Shown: positions 1 through 8,945 of the stretch, in pieces | Numbering within the stretch: position 1 is the first letter of the stretch | How the letters are laid out: each line of letters begins with the position of its first letter | Origin: an uncultured Verrucomicrobiota bacterium | Lineage (GTDB): Bacteria; Verrucomicrobiota; Verrucomicrobiia; Chthoniobacterales; SZAS-18 | Length of the DNA stretch: 9,926 nt | Direction of reading: 5' to 3' | NCBI GenBank assembly: GCA_937873255.1 | Contig: CALMVM010000095.1 | Span: 1-9,926, forward strand | Notes under the pieces: model-generated | Seen by the model: the letters and a program-made list of their open reading frames with translations, nothing else | Databases searched by the model: none | What the model was told of the DNA's origin: nothing | Made by a program: the position numbers and the translations under genes

Positions 1-61
1 GTCGCGAACCCCCCGGTTGCCAGCGCCGACTAGGTTTGGCCGCCTCCTCCCCGTGACCGCC

Positions 62-1033
62 ATGATATTCTCGAAAATCCTCCCGCGCCGCTCGAACTGG
101 TCGAAGGTGGGCGCTGCCTTTGCGGCGACTCTGTTTGCAACGGGTAGTCTGGCCTATGGCCAGGGGTACTCCACCAACTTCGATAGCTTTGCGGCGGGCA
201 CCCTGAGCGGCCAGGAAAACTCGGCCTGGGATACCAACGATGGCTACAAGGGCGCGAGTTCCACTAACCCGTCGGGAGACGCGGGCCAGTCGGACTATGT
301 CGGTCCGATCACTTACACGCAGGGAATGCCCGCCCTGTTTTCGGGGCAGCAGGGCTCGGTCGGCGGCCTTTTCCGCAGTTCGGGGAATTTGCCTACTTCC
401 ACCACCGTCTACGTTGAACACGGTTTCAACCCGGTCGGTGCGACGTCCTACACGTTCACGACGGATTTCGAGATTTCCCAGCCGACCGGGGCCACCGCCC
501 GGGATTCGTTCGGGATCACCTTCGGCACGAACCTCGAAAACAGTGGTGCGACCGGCGTCACTGGCCGGCTGTTCAGTTTGAACTTCATGCCTGATCTCAG
601 CGGTGCCGGCAACTCCGCGAACCAGATGGTCATCAGCACCACGGATTACGCCGGCGGCAATACCAACCCATTCACTCCCACGGTGGGTGGAGTGGCGAGG
701 ACCGTTGCCTACAATGGTGCCTACCATCTGGTTCTCTCGGTGAACGCCGTCACCAACGCGCTGACCGTTTCAATTGCCGGTAGCAACACGTTCTCGTTTT
801 CGACCACCCTGACTGCCGGCGAGGCTCTTGCCGCCCGCGAATTCGCGGCCACGTGGGTCCTCTCGCAGACAGGCCTCGCGGGGAATACCACCACGGGATA
901 CACGAGCGCCGGCTCGAACGCGCTGATCCTCGACAACCTCTCGCTTGCTGTGCCTGAACCGTCCACCTGGGCGATGCTCGGCGCAGGGGTGCTCGGCCTC
1001 GCGGTGGCTCTTCGCCGCCGGGCGCGGGCCTGA
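62..1033 (+). CDS. PEP-CTERM sorting-domain protein, secreted
   Basis: Predicted exported surface or matrix protein of 323 residues. With the ATG at 62 it has a typical Sec signal peptide: a basic n-region (KILPRRSNWSK), a hydrophobic core around residues 16-30 (GAAFAATLFATGSLA) and a likely cleavage near AYGQ. The C-terminus is a textbook exosortase recognition tail: V-PEP at about residues 297-300, a hydrophobic helix (WAMLGAGVLGLAVAL) and a basic end (RRRARA). The body between is rich in Ser, Thr, Gly and Asn and seems to lack Cys, as in many PEP-CTERM proteins; I recognise no enzymatic domain. The frame is open to the window edge and has a TTG at 17, but starting at 62 places the signal peptide correctly. 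No clear Shine-Dalgarno is seen. An exosortase gene follows, so this is a likely substrate of it. The specific function is unknown. Confidence 0.88.
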   Translation: MIFSKILPRRSNWSKVGAAFAATLFATGSLAYGQGYSTNFDSFAAGTLSGQENSAWDTNDGYKGASSTNPSGDAGQSDYVGPITYTQGMPALFSGQQGSVGGLFRSSGNLPTSTTVYVEHGFNPVGATSYTFTTDFEISQPTGATARDSFGITFGTNLENSGATGVTGRLFSLNFMPDLSGAGNSANQMVISTTDYAGGNTNPFTPTVGGVARTVAYNGAYHLVLSVNAVTNALTVSIAGSNTFSFSTTLTAGEALAAREFAATWVLSQTGLAGNTTTGYTSAGSNALILDNLSLAVPEPSTWAMLGAGVLGLAVALRRRARA

Positions 1034-1066
1034 AAGGCGGTCGGGCCGCTGATCATTCAAGCCAGG

Positions 1067-1097
1067 AAGGCGGGGTCGTGCTGACCCCGCCTTTTTT
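1067..1097 (+). terminator. Intrinsic terminator after the PEP-CTERM gene
   Basis: A perfect 9-bp stem GGCGGGGTC (1069-1077) pairs with GACCCCGCC (1083-1091) around a 5-nt loop, with two further A-T pairs at the base, followed directly by TTTTTT (1092-1097). It starts 34 bases after the PEP-CTERM stop codon. It implies that the exosortase gene downstream has its own promoter. It also rules out GTG 1078, inside the loop, as the exosortase start. Confidence 0.92.
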
Positions 1098-1233
1098 GTG
1101 TCGTGCTATCGGACGGTGGATTTCGGCCGTGAGGGGCGCACGAGACGCGATGGGGACAGACTCGCTGCTTGGCGAACCTGCGTTCTCTCCGTCTCGCCGG
1201 AATAACGCGTGGCGTTTGGCGTGGTTTTCGCTC

Positions 1234-2910
1234 ATGGTAATCGGCTGCGCGCCGACGCGGCGGTCCACTAAATCTTCCAAGCTCCGATTGCAGACTTCCA
1301 GTCCCATCGCTTTTCCCATCGTCGCCCCGGGCAAATCGCACACCTGGCGCGACGTTCTCTCGTCGCCATGGCTGCCGGCAGGTGGCGCGCTGCTCTTTGG
1401 ATGGCTCGGTCTATGGAATAAACTGCGCGTCGATTGGACGATCAACGAGCAGTACGAATACGGCTGGTTCGTGCCGCCCCTGGCGTTGGCGGTCCTCGCG
1501 CTACGCTGGAAAGACCGGCCGGCTGCCGAAACGGCGAGCCGCCCCGGCGGATGGCTGTTCATCACGGTGGCCGTCATCGGTCTGCTGATGATCCTGCCGT
1601 TGCGCCTCATCGAAGGACCCAATCCGGATTGGCGTCTGATCTACTGGTTGCACGCCGGGACCTTGGCGGGCCTGTCGCTGGCGTTGGCGACCTGGAGCGG
1701 CGGGTGGAGGGGGGGGCGGCACTTCGCGTTCCCCATCCTTTTTCTGCTCGTGGCGGTTCCGTGGCCGAGCGGGCCGGAACAGGCGGTCGTCCAATCGCTC
1801 ATGCGCGGCGTGGCGGCCATCGCGGCCGAGTGCATGGCGGTGCTCGGGATTCCGGCGGTCGCCGAGGGCAACGTCCTGAGCGTGCGGGGGCAGTTGGTGG
1901 GCGTCAACGAGGCTTGCAGCGGCATCCGCTCGTTGCAAACGACCTTGATGGCCGGCCTGTTCCTCGGCGAGCTTTCCCGGTTGACGGCGGCGCGTCGTCT
2001 GGCGCTTCTGGGGGGTGGAGTTTTGATCGCGCTGGCTGCCAATATCTTCCGCAGCAGTTTCCTCGTGTGGGTCGCCGCCCGCAGCGGGGTAGCGGCGCTC
2101 GAACGCTACCACGACGCCACGGGCATCAGCGTGCTTTTCATTGTGTTCGGTTGCCTGCTGTGGCTCAACGCGCGTCTGGCGAAACGGCCGGCTGTCCCCG
2201 CCGGCGACGTTTCGGCGCGCGGGCAAACGGTGTTCGCGCCCGCGCTGCCGCCGCGCTGGATCGTCCTGTTGGCCGTGGGCTGGTTTGCCGCAATGGAAGT
2301 CGGCAACCTCTGGTGGTATAGCGCGCCGGGCTCCGGCGGCCTGGTGGCGTTGCCGCGTTGGACGGTTGCCCCCCCGGCGGACGCCGGATTTGAAGCGACG
2401 CCCATCGACGAGCGCACGGCCCGCCTGCTGCGCTACGACCGTGGGGTGTCGCTGCGGTGGAACCGTTCCGACGCATCGACGAGGCGGGATGATTGCACGC
2501 TGTTTTTTTTCCGCTGGGAGCCGGGCCACGCATCCAACCTCCAGGCCGACCTGCACCAGCCGCACATCTGCCTGACCGCCAGCGGCCTGAAGCAGACGGC
2601 CGACTGGGGCATTCACCCGTTGACGCTCCCCGATGGGTTGACCCTGCCGGTGCGGCGTTACGAATTCGAGAACCACGGCCGGCTGCTCTACGTCTTTTTC
2701 GTGGGTGGGCAGGATGGCGTCAGCGGGCGGGCGGGAGAAGCCGAGGACGCCGGGGCGCGCGCGGCCCGGCTGCGCGCCGTGCTCGAACGTCGGCCCATCG
2801 TGGGCCGGCAGACTCTGGAATTTCTCGTCAGCGGGCCGGCGAGCCCGGAAGAGGCGAACTCCGTCTGCGAACGCGAACTCGCCGCGCTGATCCGCCGGGT
2901 GGCCGATTGA
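1234..2910 (+). CDS. Exosortase with C-terminal EpsI-like domain
   Basis: Integral inner-membrane cysteine transpeptidase-like enzyme that recognises PEP-CTERM tails, cleaves them and is thought to transfer the protein onward. About eight or nine hydrophobic segments are visible. All three family signatures are present (numbered from ATG 1234): Cys228 in NEACSGIRSL, Arg273 in ANIFRSS and His293 in YHDATG. After a last membrane segment (WIVLLAVGWFAAMEVGNLWW) comes a soluble tail of about 200 residues with His441-x-Pro-x-x-Cys446 (HQPHIC), the hallmark of EpsI-type exosortase-associated domains, so this is a fusion of two usually described parts. The start is uncertain: in-frame ATG 1150, ATG 1234 and TTG 1288 are all possible and none has a good Shine-Dalgarno. 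Codon use becomes typical only after about 1300, so 1288 may be the true start. The gene carries G8, C7 and T8 runs. A TPR gene follows after 96 bases. Confidence 0.87.
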   Translation: MVIGCAPTRRSTKSSKLRLQTSSPIAFPIVAPGKSHTWRDVLSSPWLPAGGALLFGWLGLWNKLRVDWTINEQYEYGWFVPPLALAVLALRWKDRPAAETASRPGGWLFITVAVIGLLMILPLRLIEGPNPDWRLIYWLHAGTLAGLSLALATWSGGWRGGRHFAFPILFLLVAVPWPSGPEQAVVQSLMRGVAAIAAECMAVLGIPAVAEGNVLSVRGQLVGVNEACSGIRSLQTTLMAGLFLGELSRLTAARRLALLGGGVLIALAANIFRSSFLVWVAARSGVAALERYHDATGISVLFIVFGCLLWLNARLAKRPAVPAGDVSARGQTVFAPALPPRWIVLLAVGWFAAMEVGNLWWYSAPGSGGLVALPRWTVAPPADAGFEATPIDERTARLLRYDRGVSLRWNRSDASTRRDDCTLFFFRWEPGHASNLQADLHQPHICLTASGLKQTADWGIHPLTLPDGLTLPVRRYEFENHGRLLYVFFVGGQDGVSGRAGEAEDAGARAARLRAVLERRPIVGRQTLEFLVSGPASPEEANSVCERELAALIRRVAD

Positions 2911-2937
2911 GGGCGCGAAGACCGTTGCGGCGGACCA

Positions 2938-2955
2938 CGGGTTCAACGGGTTCAA
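2938..2955. repeat. Tandem 9-bp repeat, two copies
   Basis: CGGGTTCAA occurs twice head to tail (2938-2946 and 2947-2955) in the 96-bp gap between the exosortase and TPR genes. It is exact but short. It could be a small binding site or chance. Confidence 0.5.
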
Positions 2956-3006
2956 TCGAGACTTTCCAGAGGGGCCGAACCGGGGTACGTTGCGTCCGTT
3001 CCCCCG

Positions 3007-4824
3007 ATGCCTGCCTCCCGACCGATCCTGCCGCCGGCCGAAGTCATCGATTCCCACGATGCGTTGCTGTTGCGGGAAGGGGTCGGCGAGCGTCGACGCC
3101 GCCGGCGGCGCTGGCTGATCGTTCTGGGGGCGTTGGCCCTGACGGCCGCCGCCGTGACTGGAGCGCGGCCCGCCCTCCACATGGCGAAGGCGTGGCAGGC
3201 ACGACGGCACGCCCGCGAGGCGGTGCGGTTGACCGAGGCCGGCAACTTCGAGGAAGCCCGCGCCAAGGTGCAGGACGCCCTGACGATCTGGCGCAACGAA
3301 CCCGAGGCCACCTACGCCGCCGCGTTTTTTCTGACGCGCGCGGGCGCTTTCCGTCCGGCGCTCGCCTTCTGGCAACAACTCGATACCGTCCGGCCGCTGA
3401 CACCTGCCGAATTGCGGGATTACGCCGCGACCGAAATCGCTCTCGGTGACAACGACGCCGCCGAGGCCATCCTGCGGCGGGTCTGGCCGGCGGGCGGGGC
3501 GGGCACCTGGCAGGATTGGGTGCTCGCGCTGCAAATCGAGTCGCGTCGCGGGCATGGCGGCGAGGCGGTGAAATTGGCGAACCAATTGCTTCGGGAGGGA
3601 GCCGTCCCTCCGCGCGAGCGTCTCAGCGCGGCGGTGGTGGTCTTCTCGTCCACCGCCAGTTCTCCGGAAGAGAAGTCGCTCGCCTGGAAAGTGGTTGGTG
3701 AGATTTCGCACGACGGCCGTTCGCCCGAAAGCCTGGCGGCCCTGCTCCTGCTCGCGCAGCAACGGTCGAGCCTGTCCAACGCTCCCGGCGCGGACGACCC
3801 GATCCCGCCGCTGCCCGAGCTGATCGACCGGATCGATTCCCATCCGCAGGCGAAAACCCAACACCATCTCCTCGCGTTGGACCTCCGGTTGGCCCAGGAG
3901 CCGTCCAGGAGGCAGGAGTTGATCCAGCAGGCCGTGGACCGGTTCGGTGCGTCCAAGGAGGACGCCGATCTGGCCACGCTGACCGGGTGGCTGTACGGGA
4001 AAGGAGAATTCGACAAGGTGCTCGCCGTGCTGCCGCCAGCGCGGGCCGTCGGCGACCGGGCGTTGTACCTGCAATACCTCGACACCTTGGCCGCCCTCGG
4101 CCGCTGGCCGGACATCCGCCAGTCGATCCAGGAGAAAAAGTTCGCGCTGGACCCGATGCTCGCGCAGATGTTCCTGGCACGTTGCGCCGGACAACTCGGG
4201 GAAACCGACGTGCGCGACGCCCGCTGGCACGCGGCCGTCGAAGCGGCGGGCAAAGACCCCGGCAAGCTGCTCGGCGTCGGCCAGTACGCGCTCAAAAACG
4301 GCGCGGTGAACATCGCGGCCGATGCCCTGGAGGCCGCACTCAAGATCGCGCCCGATCAGCGTCCGGCGCACGAGGAACTCGTCCGGCTGCTGGAAACCAC
4401 GGGCGACACCCGCAAGCTGCGCGCGGCCGTCGCCGACATGGCCGGCCGGTGGCCGCAAGACCTCTCGATCCGCAACGACCTTGCCTACCTCGACGCTCTC
4501 CTGAACGAAAACGTGGACGCGGCGCGCAGCACGGCCCGTGAACTCGTTCGCCTCCAGCCGGGCAACCTCACCCACCGCGCGACCCTCGCGCTCGCCGATC
4601 TGCGGCTCCACGATGCCCTGAGTGCCCTCGACGCCTTCAACGGGGCCGAAATCCGTCAGAACGCCACGCTCCAGCCGCGTCAGGCGGCCGTCTACGCCGT
4701 GGTGCTGTGGGAGACAAGTTACGCGCGGGAGGCCGCCCAGATGCTCAAGAACATCCCGACGGACCGTTTGCTGCCCGAGGAGCGGGAGTTGGTCCGTCCG
4801 ATCAACGGCGTCGTGACCCCCTGA
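3007..4824 (+). CDS. Membrane-anchored tetratricopeptide (TPR) protein
   Basis: Protein of 605 residues with a short cytoplasmic N-terminus, an Arg cluster (residues 29-35) and a single membrane helix (about 36-53, WLIVLGALALTAAAVTGA), so the rest should be periplasmic. The remainder is almost all alpha-helical TPR-like repeats: the first around residues 68-100 (AREAVRLTEAGNFEEARAKV) and clear ones near the C-terminus (NIAADALEAALKIAPDQRPA, then AARSTARELVRLQPGN). No catalytic motif is seen. TPR proteins are frequent partners in exosortase and exopolysaccharide loci, where they are thought to act as scaffolds. Its place between the exosortase and the sugar transferase suggests such a role, but this is inference. 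The ATG at 3007 is the first in frame ahead of the Arg cluster and helix; no strong ribosome binding site is visible. A TACGTT hexamer lies 15 bases upstream of the start. Confidence 0.82.
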   Translation: MPASRPILPPAEVIDSHDALLLREGVGERRRRRRRWLIVLGALALTAAAVTGARPALHMAKAWQARRHAREAVRLTEAGNFEEARAKVQDALTIWRNEPEATYAAAFFLTRAGAFRPALAFWQQLDTVRPLTPAELRDYAATEIALGDNDAAEAILRRVWPAGGAGTWQDWVLALQIESRRGHGGEAVKLANQLLREGAVPPRERLSAAVVVFSSTASSPEEKSLAWKVVGEISHDGRSPESLAALLLLAQQRSSLSNAPGADDPIPPLPELIDRIDSHPQAKTQHHLLALDLRLAQEPSRRQELIQQAVDRFGASKEDADLATLTGWLYGKGEFDKVLAVLPPARAVGDRALYLQYLDTLAALGRWPDIRQSIQEKKFALDPMLAQMFLARCAGQLGETDVRDARWHAAVEAAGKDPGKLLGVGQYALKNGAVNIAADALEAALKIAPDQRPAHEELVRLLETTGDTRKLRAAVADMAGRWPQDLSIRNDLAYLDALLNENVDAARSTARELVRLQPGNLTHRATLALADLRLHDALSALDAFNGAEIRQNATLQPRQAAVYAVVLWETSYAREAAQMLKNIPTDRLLPEERELVRPINGVVTP

Positions 4825-4919
4825 CGTCCATCTACCTGCCATACTTCCTCGAATAAATGGCGCGGGATTCCCACCCGGCCGAGGGTCGCAGGAACCTCCC
4901 CTCCGGAAGCAGTTTACGC

Positions 4920-4948
4920 TTGCCGCCGAGCCAGGTCCAGGTTGTAGT
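4920..4948 (+). promoter_or_regulatory. Possible sigma70-type promoter of the sugar transferase gene
   Basis: TTGCCG (4920-4925) and TGTAGT (4943-4948) are separated by exactly 17 bases in the 172-bp gap between the TPR gene and the sugar transferase. Each matches four of six consensus bases. It would give a leader of about 40 bases. No terminator is seen in the gap, so read-through from upstream is equally possible. The rest of the gap holds nothing I recognise. Confidence 0.25.
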
Positions 4949-4996
4949 GTCCGCCGGGACAGGGCGCGGGGTAGGGAAAGCGACCGCCATCACTTC

Positions 4997-6457
4997 ATGA
5001 ACGCAGCTTATTCCTACGAGCGGCGGCGGCTGGTCCCGTTTCAGGCCGAGCGGGGCACGCTGTCCCTGGTGGCCGCGCGGCGTCAGGCGTGGATCTGGCA
5101 CGCGTTGATCGTCGTGCTCGACGTGGCAGCGTGGGGCTTGAGCTTCGGCGCGGTGTTCCTGTTGCGGCTCGAGGCCGGCGGTTATCAGTGGGAGTGGACC
5201 TCGCGGTTGGTGGTGCTCGCCTTGTGGCCGCTGGCGGCGATCACGCTGACGCTTTTCATCGTCGGTGGTTATGACCGGCGCACGGACATGCTCAGCCTGA
5301 CGTACATGAGCGAGCACCTGATCGGCATGGGGGCCGCGCTGGTGGGGGCGTCGGTGTTGGTCTACTGCTTTGCCAGCTTCGACTTCCCGATCAAGCCGGG
5401 CCGCGGCACGCTGCTGCTGAGTTTCATCGCGTTCACGCCGATGTCGCTCGTCTACCGCCGCGCGATTGGCAGCCGGCTGCGCGCAGACATGGCGAGGAAG
5501 CATTTCCTCGTGCTGGGCACGGGCAAGACGGCGCAGAATTTCCTCGACGCCTACAAGCATTCGACGAACCACCAGGGGCTGCGGTTTTTCGACACCGAGC
5601 AACTCGCCGCCGACGGCACCCTCCAGGGACGGGAGGACGAGGTGATGGCGGAATTGGGGAGTCTTTCAACCTCCGTCGAGGGGATCGTCGTGACCGTGCC
5701 GCTGACCGAACTCGGCGAGACGTTGCGCGACCGGCTGGTGCGCATCCACTTCCAGCAGACGCCGGTCTTCACGCTGGACACGTTTTACGAGACGTATTGG
5801 CGGCGCGTCCCGGTGTTCGCGCTGAACCCCTCGTGGCCGCTCCAGATCGGCTTCCAGCTCACGCGCAGTTCCCCCTACCAGCATTTCAAGCGGTTGTCCG
5901 ACCTCGTCGGCGCGGCGGCGGGGTTGATCCTGCTCGGTCCGGTGCTCGGGGTCATCGCGGTGCTGACGCTCTGGGACAGCGGCCGGCCGATCATCTTCCG
6001 GCAAGAGCGGATCGGCCGGGGTGGGGAGCCGTTCACGATCTTCAAGTTCCGCTCGATGAAAAATCGCGCCGACAGCGCCTCGGACGACATTTATACCCGC
6101 ACGAACGACACCCGGATCACGCGCGTGGGCAAGTGGCTGCGCAAGCTGCGGCTCGACGAGTTGCCGCAGTTGTGGAACGTCCTGCGCGGGGACATGAGTC
6201 TGATCGGACCGCGCGCGGAGTGGGTGCGCTGCGCGGAAATCTACGAGAAAAACATCGCGAGCTACCATTTCCGGCACCTGGTCAAGCCGGGCATCACCGG
6301 GTGGGCGCAGGTCAACTACGCCTATGGCGAGAACCAGGACGACGCGATCCAGAAGCTCAAGTACGACCTCTACTACATTCGCCGCTATTCGCTGCGGCTC
6401 GACGCGATGATCGTGCTGAAGACCTTGCACATCATGTTCTGGGGCAAGGGGCAGTAG
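4997..6457 (+). CDS. Exopolysaccharide polyprenyl glycosylphosphotransferase (EpsB/WcaJ type)
   Basis: Membrane enzyme of 486 residues that transfers a sugar-1-phosphate from a nucleotide sugar to undecaprenyl phosphate, the priming step of exopolysaccharide assembly. Four N-terminal membrane segments are visible (about residues 36-57, 70-90, 107-127 and 138-155). A Rossmann-like nucleotide-binding domain follows, with LVLGTGKTA at 171-179. The C-terminal bacterial sugar transferase domain starts near residue 295 with a hydrophobic hairpin (AAAGLILLGPVLGVIAVL). Its motifs are all present: FKFRSM, LDELPQLWNVLRGDMSLIGP with the catalytic pair Asp387-Glu388, KPGITGWAQVNYAYGE and KLKYDLYYI. The domain order and length match the EpsB-like transferases found beside exosortases. 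Its position after the exosortase and TPR genes fits a shared sorting and polysaccharide locus. The sugar substrate cannot be told from sequence. It converges with the permease gene, leaving only 13 bases. Confidence 0.93.
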   Translation: MNAAYSYERRRLVPFQAERGTLSLVAARRQAWIWHALIVVLDVAAWGLSFGAVFLLRLEAGGYQWEWTSRLVVLALWPLAAITLTLFIVGGYDRRTDMLSLTYMSEHLIGMGAALVGASVLVYCFASFDFPIKPGRGTLLLSFIAFTPMSLVYRRAIGSRLRADMARKHFLVLGTGKTAQNFLDAYKHSTNHQGLRFFDTEQLAADGTLQGREDEVMAELGSLSTSVEGIVVTVPLTELGETLRDRLVRIHFQQTPVFTLDTFYETYWRRVPVFALNPSWPLQIGFQLTRSSPYQHFKRLSDLVGAAAGLILLGPVLGVIAVLTLWDSGRPIIFRQERIGRGGEPFTIFKFRSMKNRADSASDDIYTRTNDTRITRVGKWLRKLRLDELPQLWNVLRGDMSLIGPRAEWVRCAEIYEKNIASYHFRHLVKPGITGWAQVNYAYGENQDDAIQKLKYDLYYIRRYSLRLDAMIVLKTLHIMFWGKGQ

Positions 6458-6470
6458 GACGGCGGGGAAT

Positions 6471-7250
6471 CTATCCCCAGAGCAGGCGCAACGAGGCGAT
6501 CAACGCGAAGGCGAGCAGCAAGTGCTGGAAGCCTGATTGAGGAACCACGCGCAGCAGCCAACGCCCGGCGAACACGCCCGCGACGACGGCAGGGAGCAGG
6601 ACGAGGTTCAGCCGCAACGTATCGGCGGTGATGAGGCCGAAGTGATAGTTGAACGGGATTTTGCACAGGTTCAGAATCAGAAAAATCCACGCGCTGGTCC
6701 CCACGAGTTCGAGTTTCGGCAGTCCGATGGCGAGAAGGTAGAGCGCCATGATCGGTCCGGCGGCGTTGGCGAGCATGGTGGTCAACCCGGCCAGCCCGCC
6801 CATCGCCCAACCGTGCAACCGGCCGCCCGACCCGGCGGCGTCGGCCTCGCTCGCGAACCAACCCGGCCGCAGCACGCGGATGTATTGCAGGAGGGTCAGC
6901 GCGAGCACGATGCCGCCGACCACGCGCTTGAATAACGTGTCCACGCGCGGGTTGGAGCCGTTGAGGAATTGCATCACGGCCGCGCCGCCGACGACGCCGA
7001 TCAGCGCCGGCGGCAGGACGCGCCGGATTTCGCTCCAGCGGGCGTGCTGGCGAAACGAACGCACCGCGAAGCAGTCCGCGAAAATCAGCATCGGCAGGAC
7101 CACGCCGACCGATTGGCGCGCGGGCAGGACGCTGGCCATCAGCGCGACGCTGACGAGCGCGACACCGTTGAACCCCGTCTTCGACAGGCCGATGCACACG
7201 CACGCCAGGACGCTTAGCGTCCAGTCCCAGGCGGTGAATTGGCCGATCAT
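6471..7250 (-). CDS. TauE/SafE-family sulfite exporter-like permease
   Basis: Inner-membrane transporter of 259 residues with about eight hydrophobic helices and little else, the usual size for this family. Family-type motifs are visible in both halves: GLSKTGFNG at residues 21-29, and [20 protein letters not shown] at 152-171, followed by [17 protein letters not shown] (184-200). Members export or take up sulfite, sulfoacetate or other organic anions; the substrate here cannot be assigned. The start at 7250 ([13 protein letters not shown]) places the first helix correctly. The frame stays open further upstream but would run into argG on the other strand. No Shine-Dalgarno is present. A TAGACT hexamer sits 7 bases before the ATG, so the mRNA may be leaderless. 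Divergent from argG, with a 79-bp gap. Confidence 0.88.
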   Translation of the reverse strand: MIGQFTAWDWTLSVLACVCIGLSKTGFNGVALVSVALMASVLPARQSVGVVLPMLIFADCFAVRSFRQHARWSEIRRVLPPALIGVVGGAAVMQFLNGSNPRVDTLFKRVVGGIVLALTLLQYIRVLRPGWFASEADAAGSGGRLHGWAMGGLAGLTTMLANAAGPIMALYLLAIGLPKLELVGTSAWIFLILNLCKIPFNYHFGLITADTLRLNLVLLPAVVAGVFAGRWLLRVVPQSGFQHLLLAFALIASLRLLWG

Positions 7251-7257
7251 GCCGCGC

Positions 7258-7263
7258 AGTCTA
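7258..7263 (-). promoter_or_regulatory. Possible -10 element of the permease gene (leaderless)
   Basis: Read on the minus strand, TAGACT (a TAnnnT form) is followed by 7 bases and then the ATG at 7250. That spacing would start transcription at or next to the start codon. The -35 match (TTCGCG, 17 bases upstream) is poor, and no ribosome binding site is seen. Confidence 0.28.
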
Positions 7264-7293
7264 CCGAAATGCGCGGCGGGCGCGAATTTCCCA

Positions 7294-7321
7294 TTGTGGA
7301 TGCGGCCGGCGCTTCTACGTT
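7294..7321 (+). promoter_or_regulatory. Possible argG promoter (leaderless geometry)
   Basis: TTGTGG (7294-7299) and TACGTT (7316-7321) are 16 bases apart. The -10-like hexamer ends 8 bases before ATG 7330, so transcription would begin at about the start codon. No good Shine-Dalgarno lies between. Weak matches in a GC-rich gap; suggestive only. Confidence 0.28.
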
Positions 7322-7329
7322 CGGGCAGC

Positions 7330-8583
<1,254 letters not shown>

Positions 8584-8596
8584 CGACGCGGGACGA

Positions 8597-8944
8597 TCAG
8601 TATCGCGGCACTTCCGGGTCGATCTCGGCCGACCAGCGGTCGATGCCGCCAGCCATGCTGCGCGCGTTCGTGTAGCCGAGCGCGCGCAGTTGCTCGACCG
8701 CCCGGAGGGATCGCATCCCATGGTGGCAATACACGATGATCTCGGCCGACCGGTCCGGCAGCTTGGCCTTCGCATCGGTCGGAACGGTGGGCAGGGGGAT
8801 CAACTCCGCGCCAGCGATGCGGCAATATTCGAACTCGTCGGGGTCGCGCACGTCCACCAGACGTGGACGGTCCGATCCGGCGTTCTCCAGACGCGTCCGC
8901 GTTTCCCGGACGCTGATTTCCAGCGGTAACGAATCTTCGGCCAC
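8597..8944 (-). CDS. Single-domain rhodanese-like protein
   Basis: Small protein of 115 residues with one rhodanese domain. Rhodaneses move sulfane sulfur through a cysteine persulfide. LVDVRDPDEFEYCRIAGAELIP (residues 29-50) matches the family's conserved strand-and-helix signature. The active-site loop is CHHGMRS with Cys73 and Arg78 at the C-x4-R spacing, and MAGGIDRWS is the usual C-terminal motif. All parts needed for activity seem intact. There is no signal peptide, so it is probably cytoplasmic. The start is a GTG at 8944, one base after the stop codon of the transpeptidase gene, so translation is probably coupled and the two genes form an operon. The acceptor and physiological role are not evident. 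Confidence 0.9.
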   Translation of the reverse strand: MAEDSLPLEISVRETRTRLENAGSDRPRLVDVRDPDEFEYCRIAGAELIPLPTVPTDAKAKLPDRSAEIIVYCHHGMRSLRAVEQLRALGYTNARSMAGGIDRWSAEIDPEVPRY

Positions 8945-8945
8945 G

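Noticed and set aside
1216..1243. Possible exosortase promoter TTGGCG-16-TAATCG
   Set aside because: The -10 match is very poor (two of six), so it is not listed, although it would agree with a start at TTG 1288.
2493..3449. A 318-codon frame on + across the exosortase/TPR junction
   Set aside because: Arg/Pro/Gly-rich out-of-frame shadow of both genes. It matters only as the frame entered if the T8 run gains one base.
1501..4842. An open frame of 1113 codons on the minus strand opposite the exosortase and TPR genes
   Set aside because: Its codons align exactly with those of the two sense genes, so it stays open merely because CTA, TTA and TCA are rare in these GC-rich genes. The translation is Arg/Gln/Gly/Pro-rich with no domain I recognise.
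6464..6478. Small hairpin GGGGA/TCCCC between the convergent sugar transferase and permease genes
   Set aside because: Only 5 bp with no T-run on either strand; too weak to call a terminator.
6748..7329. In-frame N-terminal extension of argG by 194 codons
   Set aside because: It lies opposite the well-supported permease gene, has low-complexity Ala/Arg/Thr/Pro composition, and argininosuccinate synthases begin at [10 protein letters not shown].
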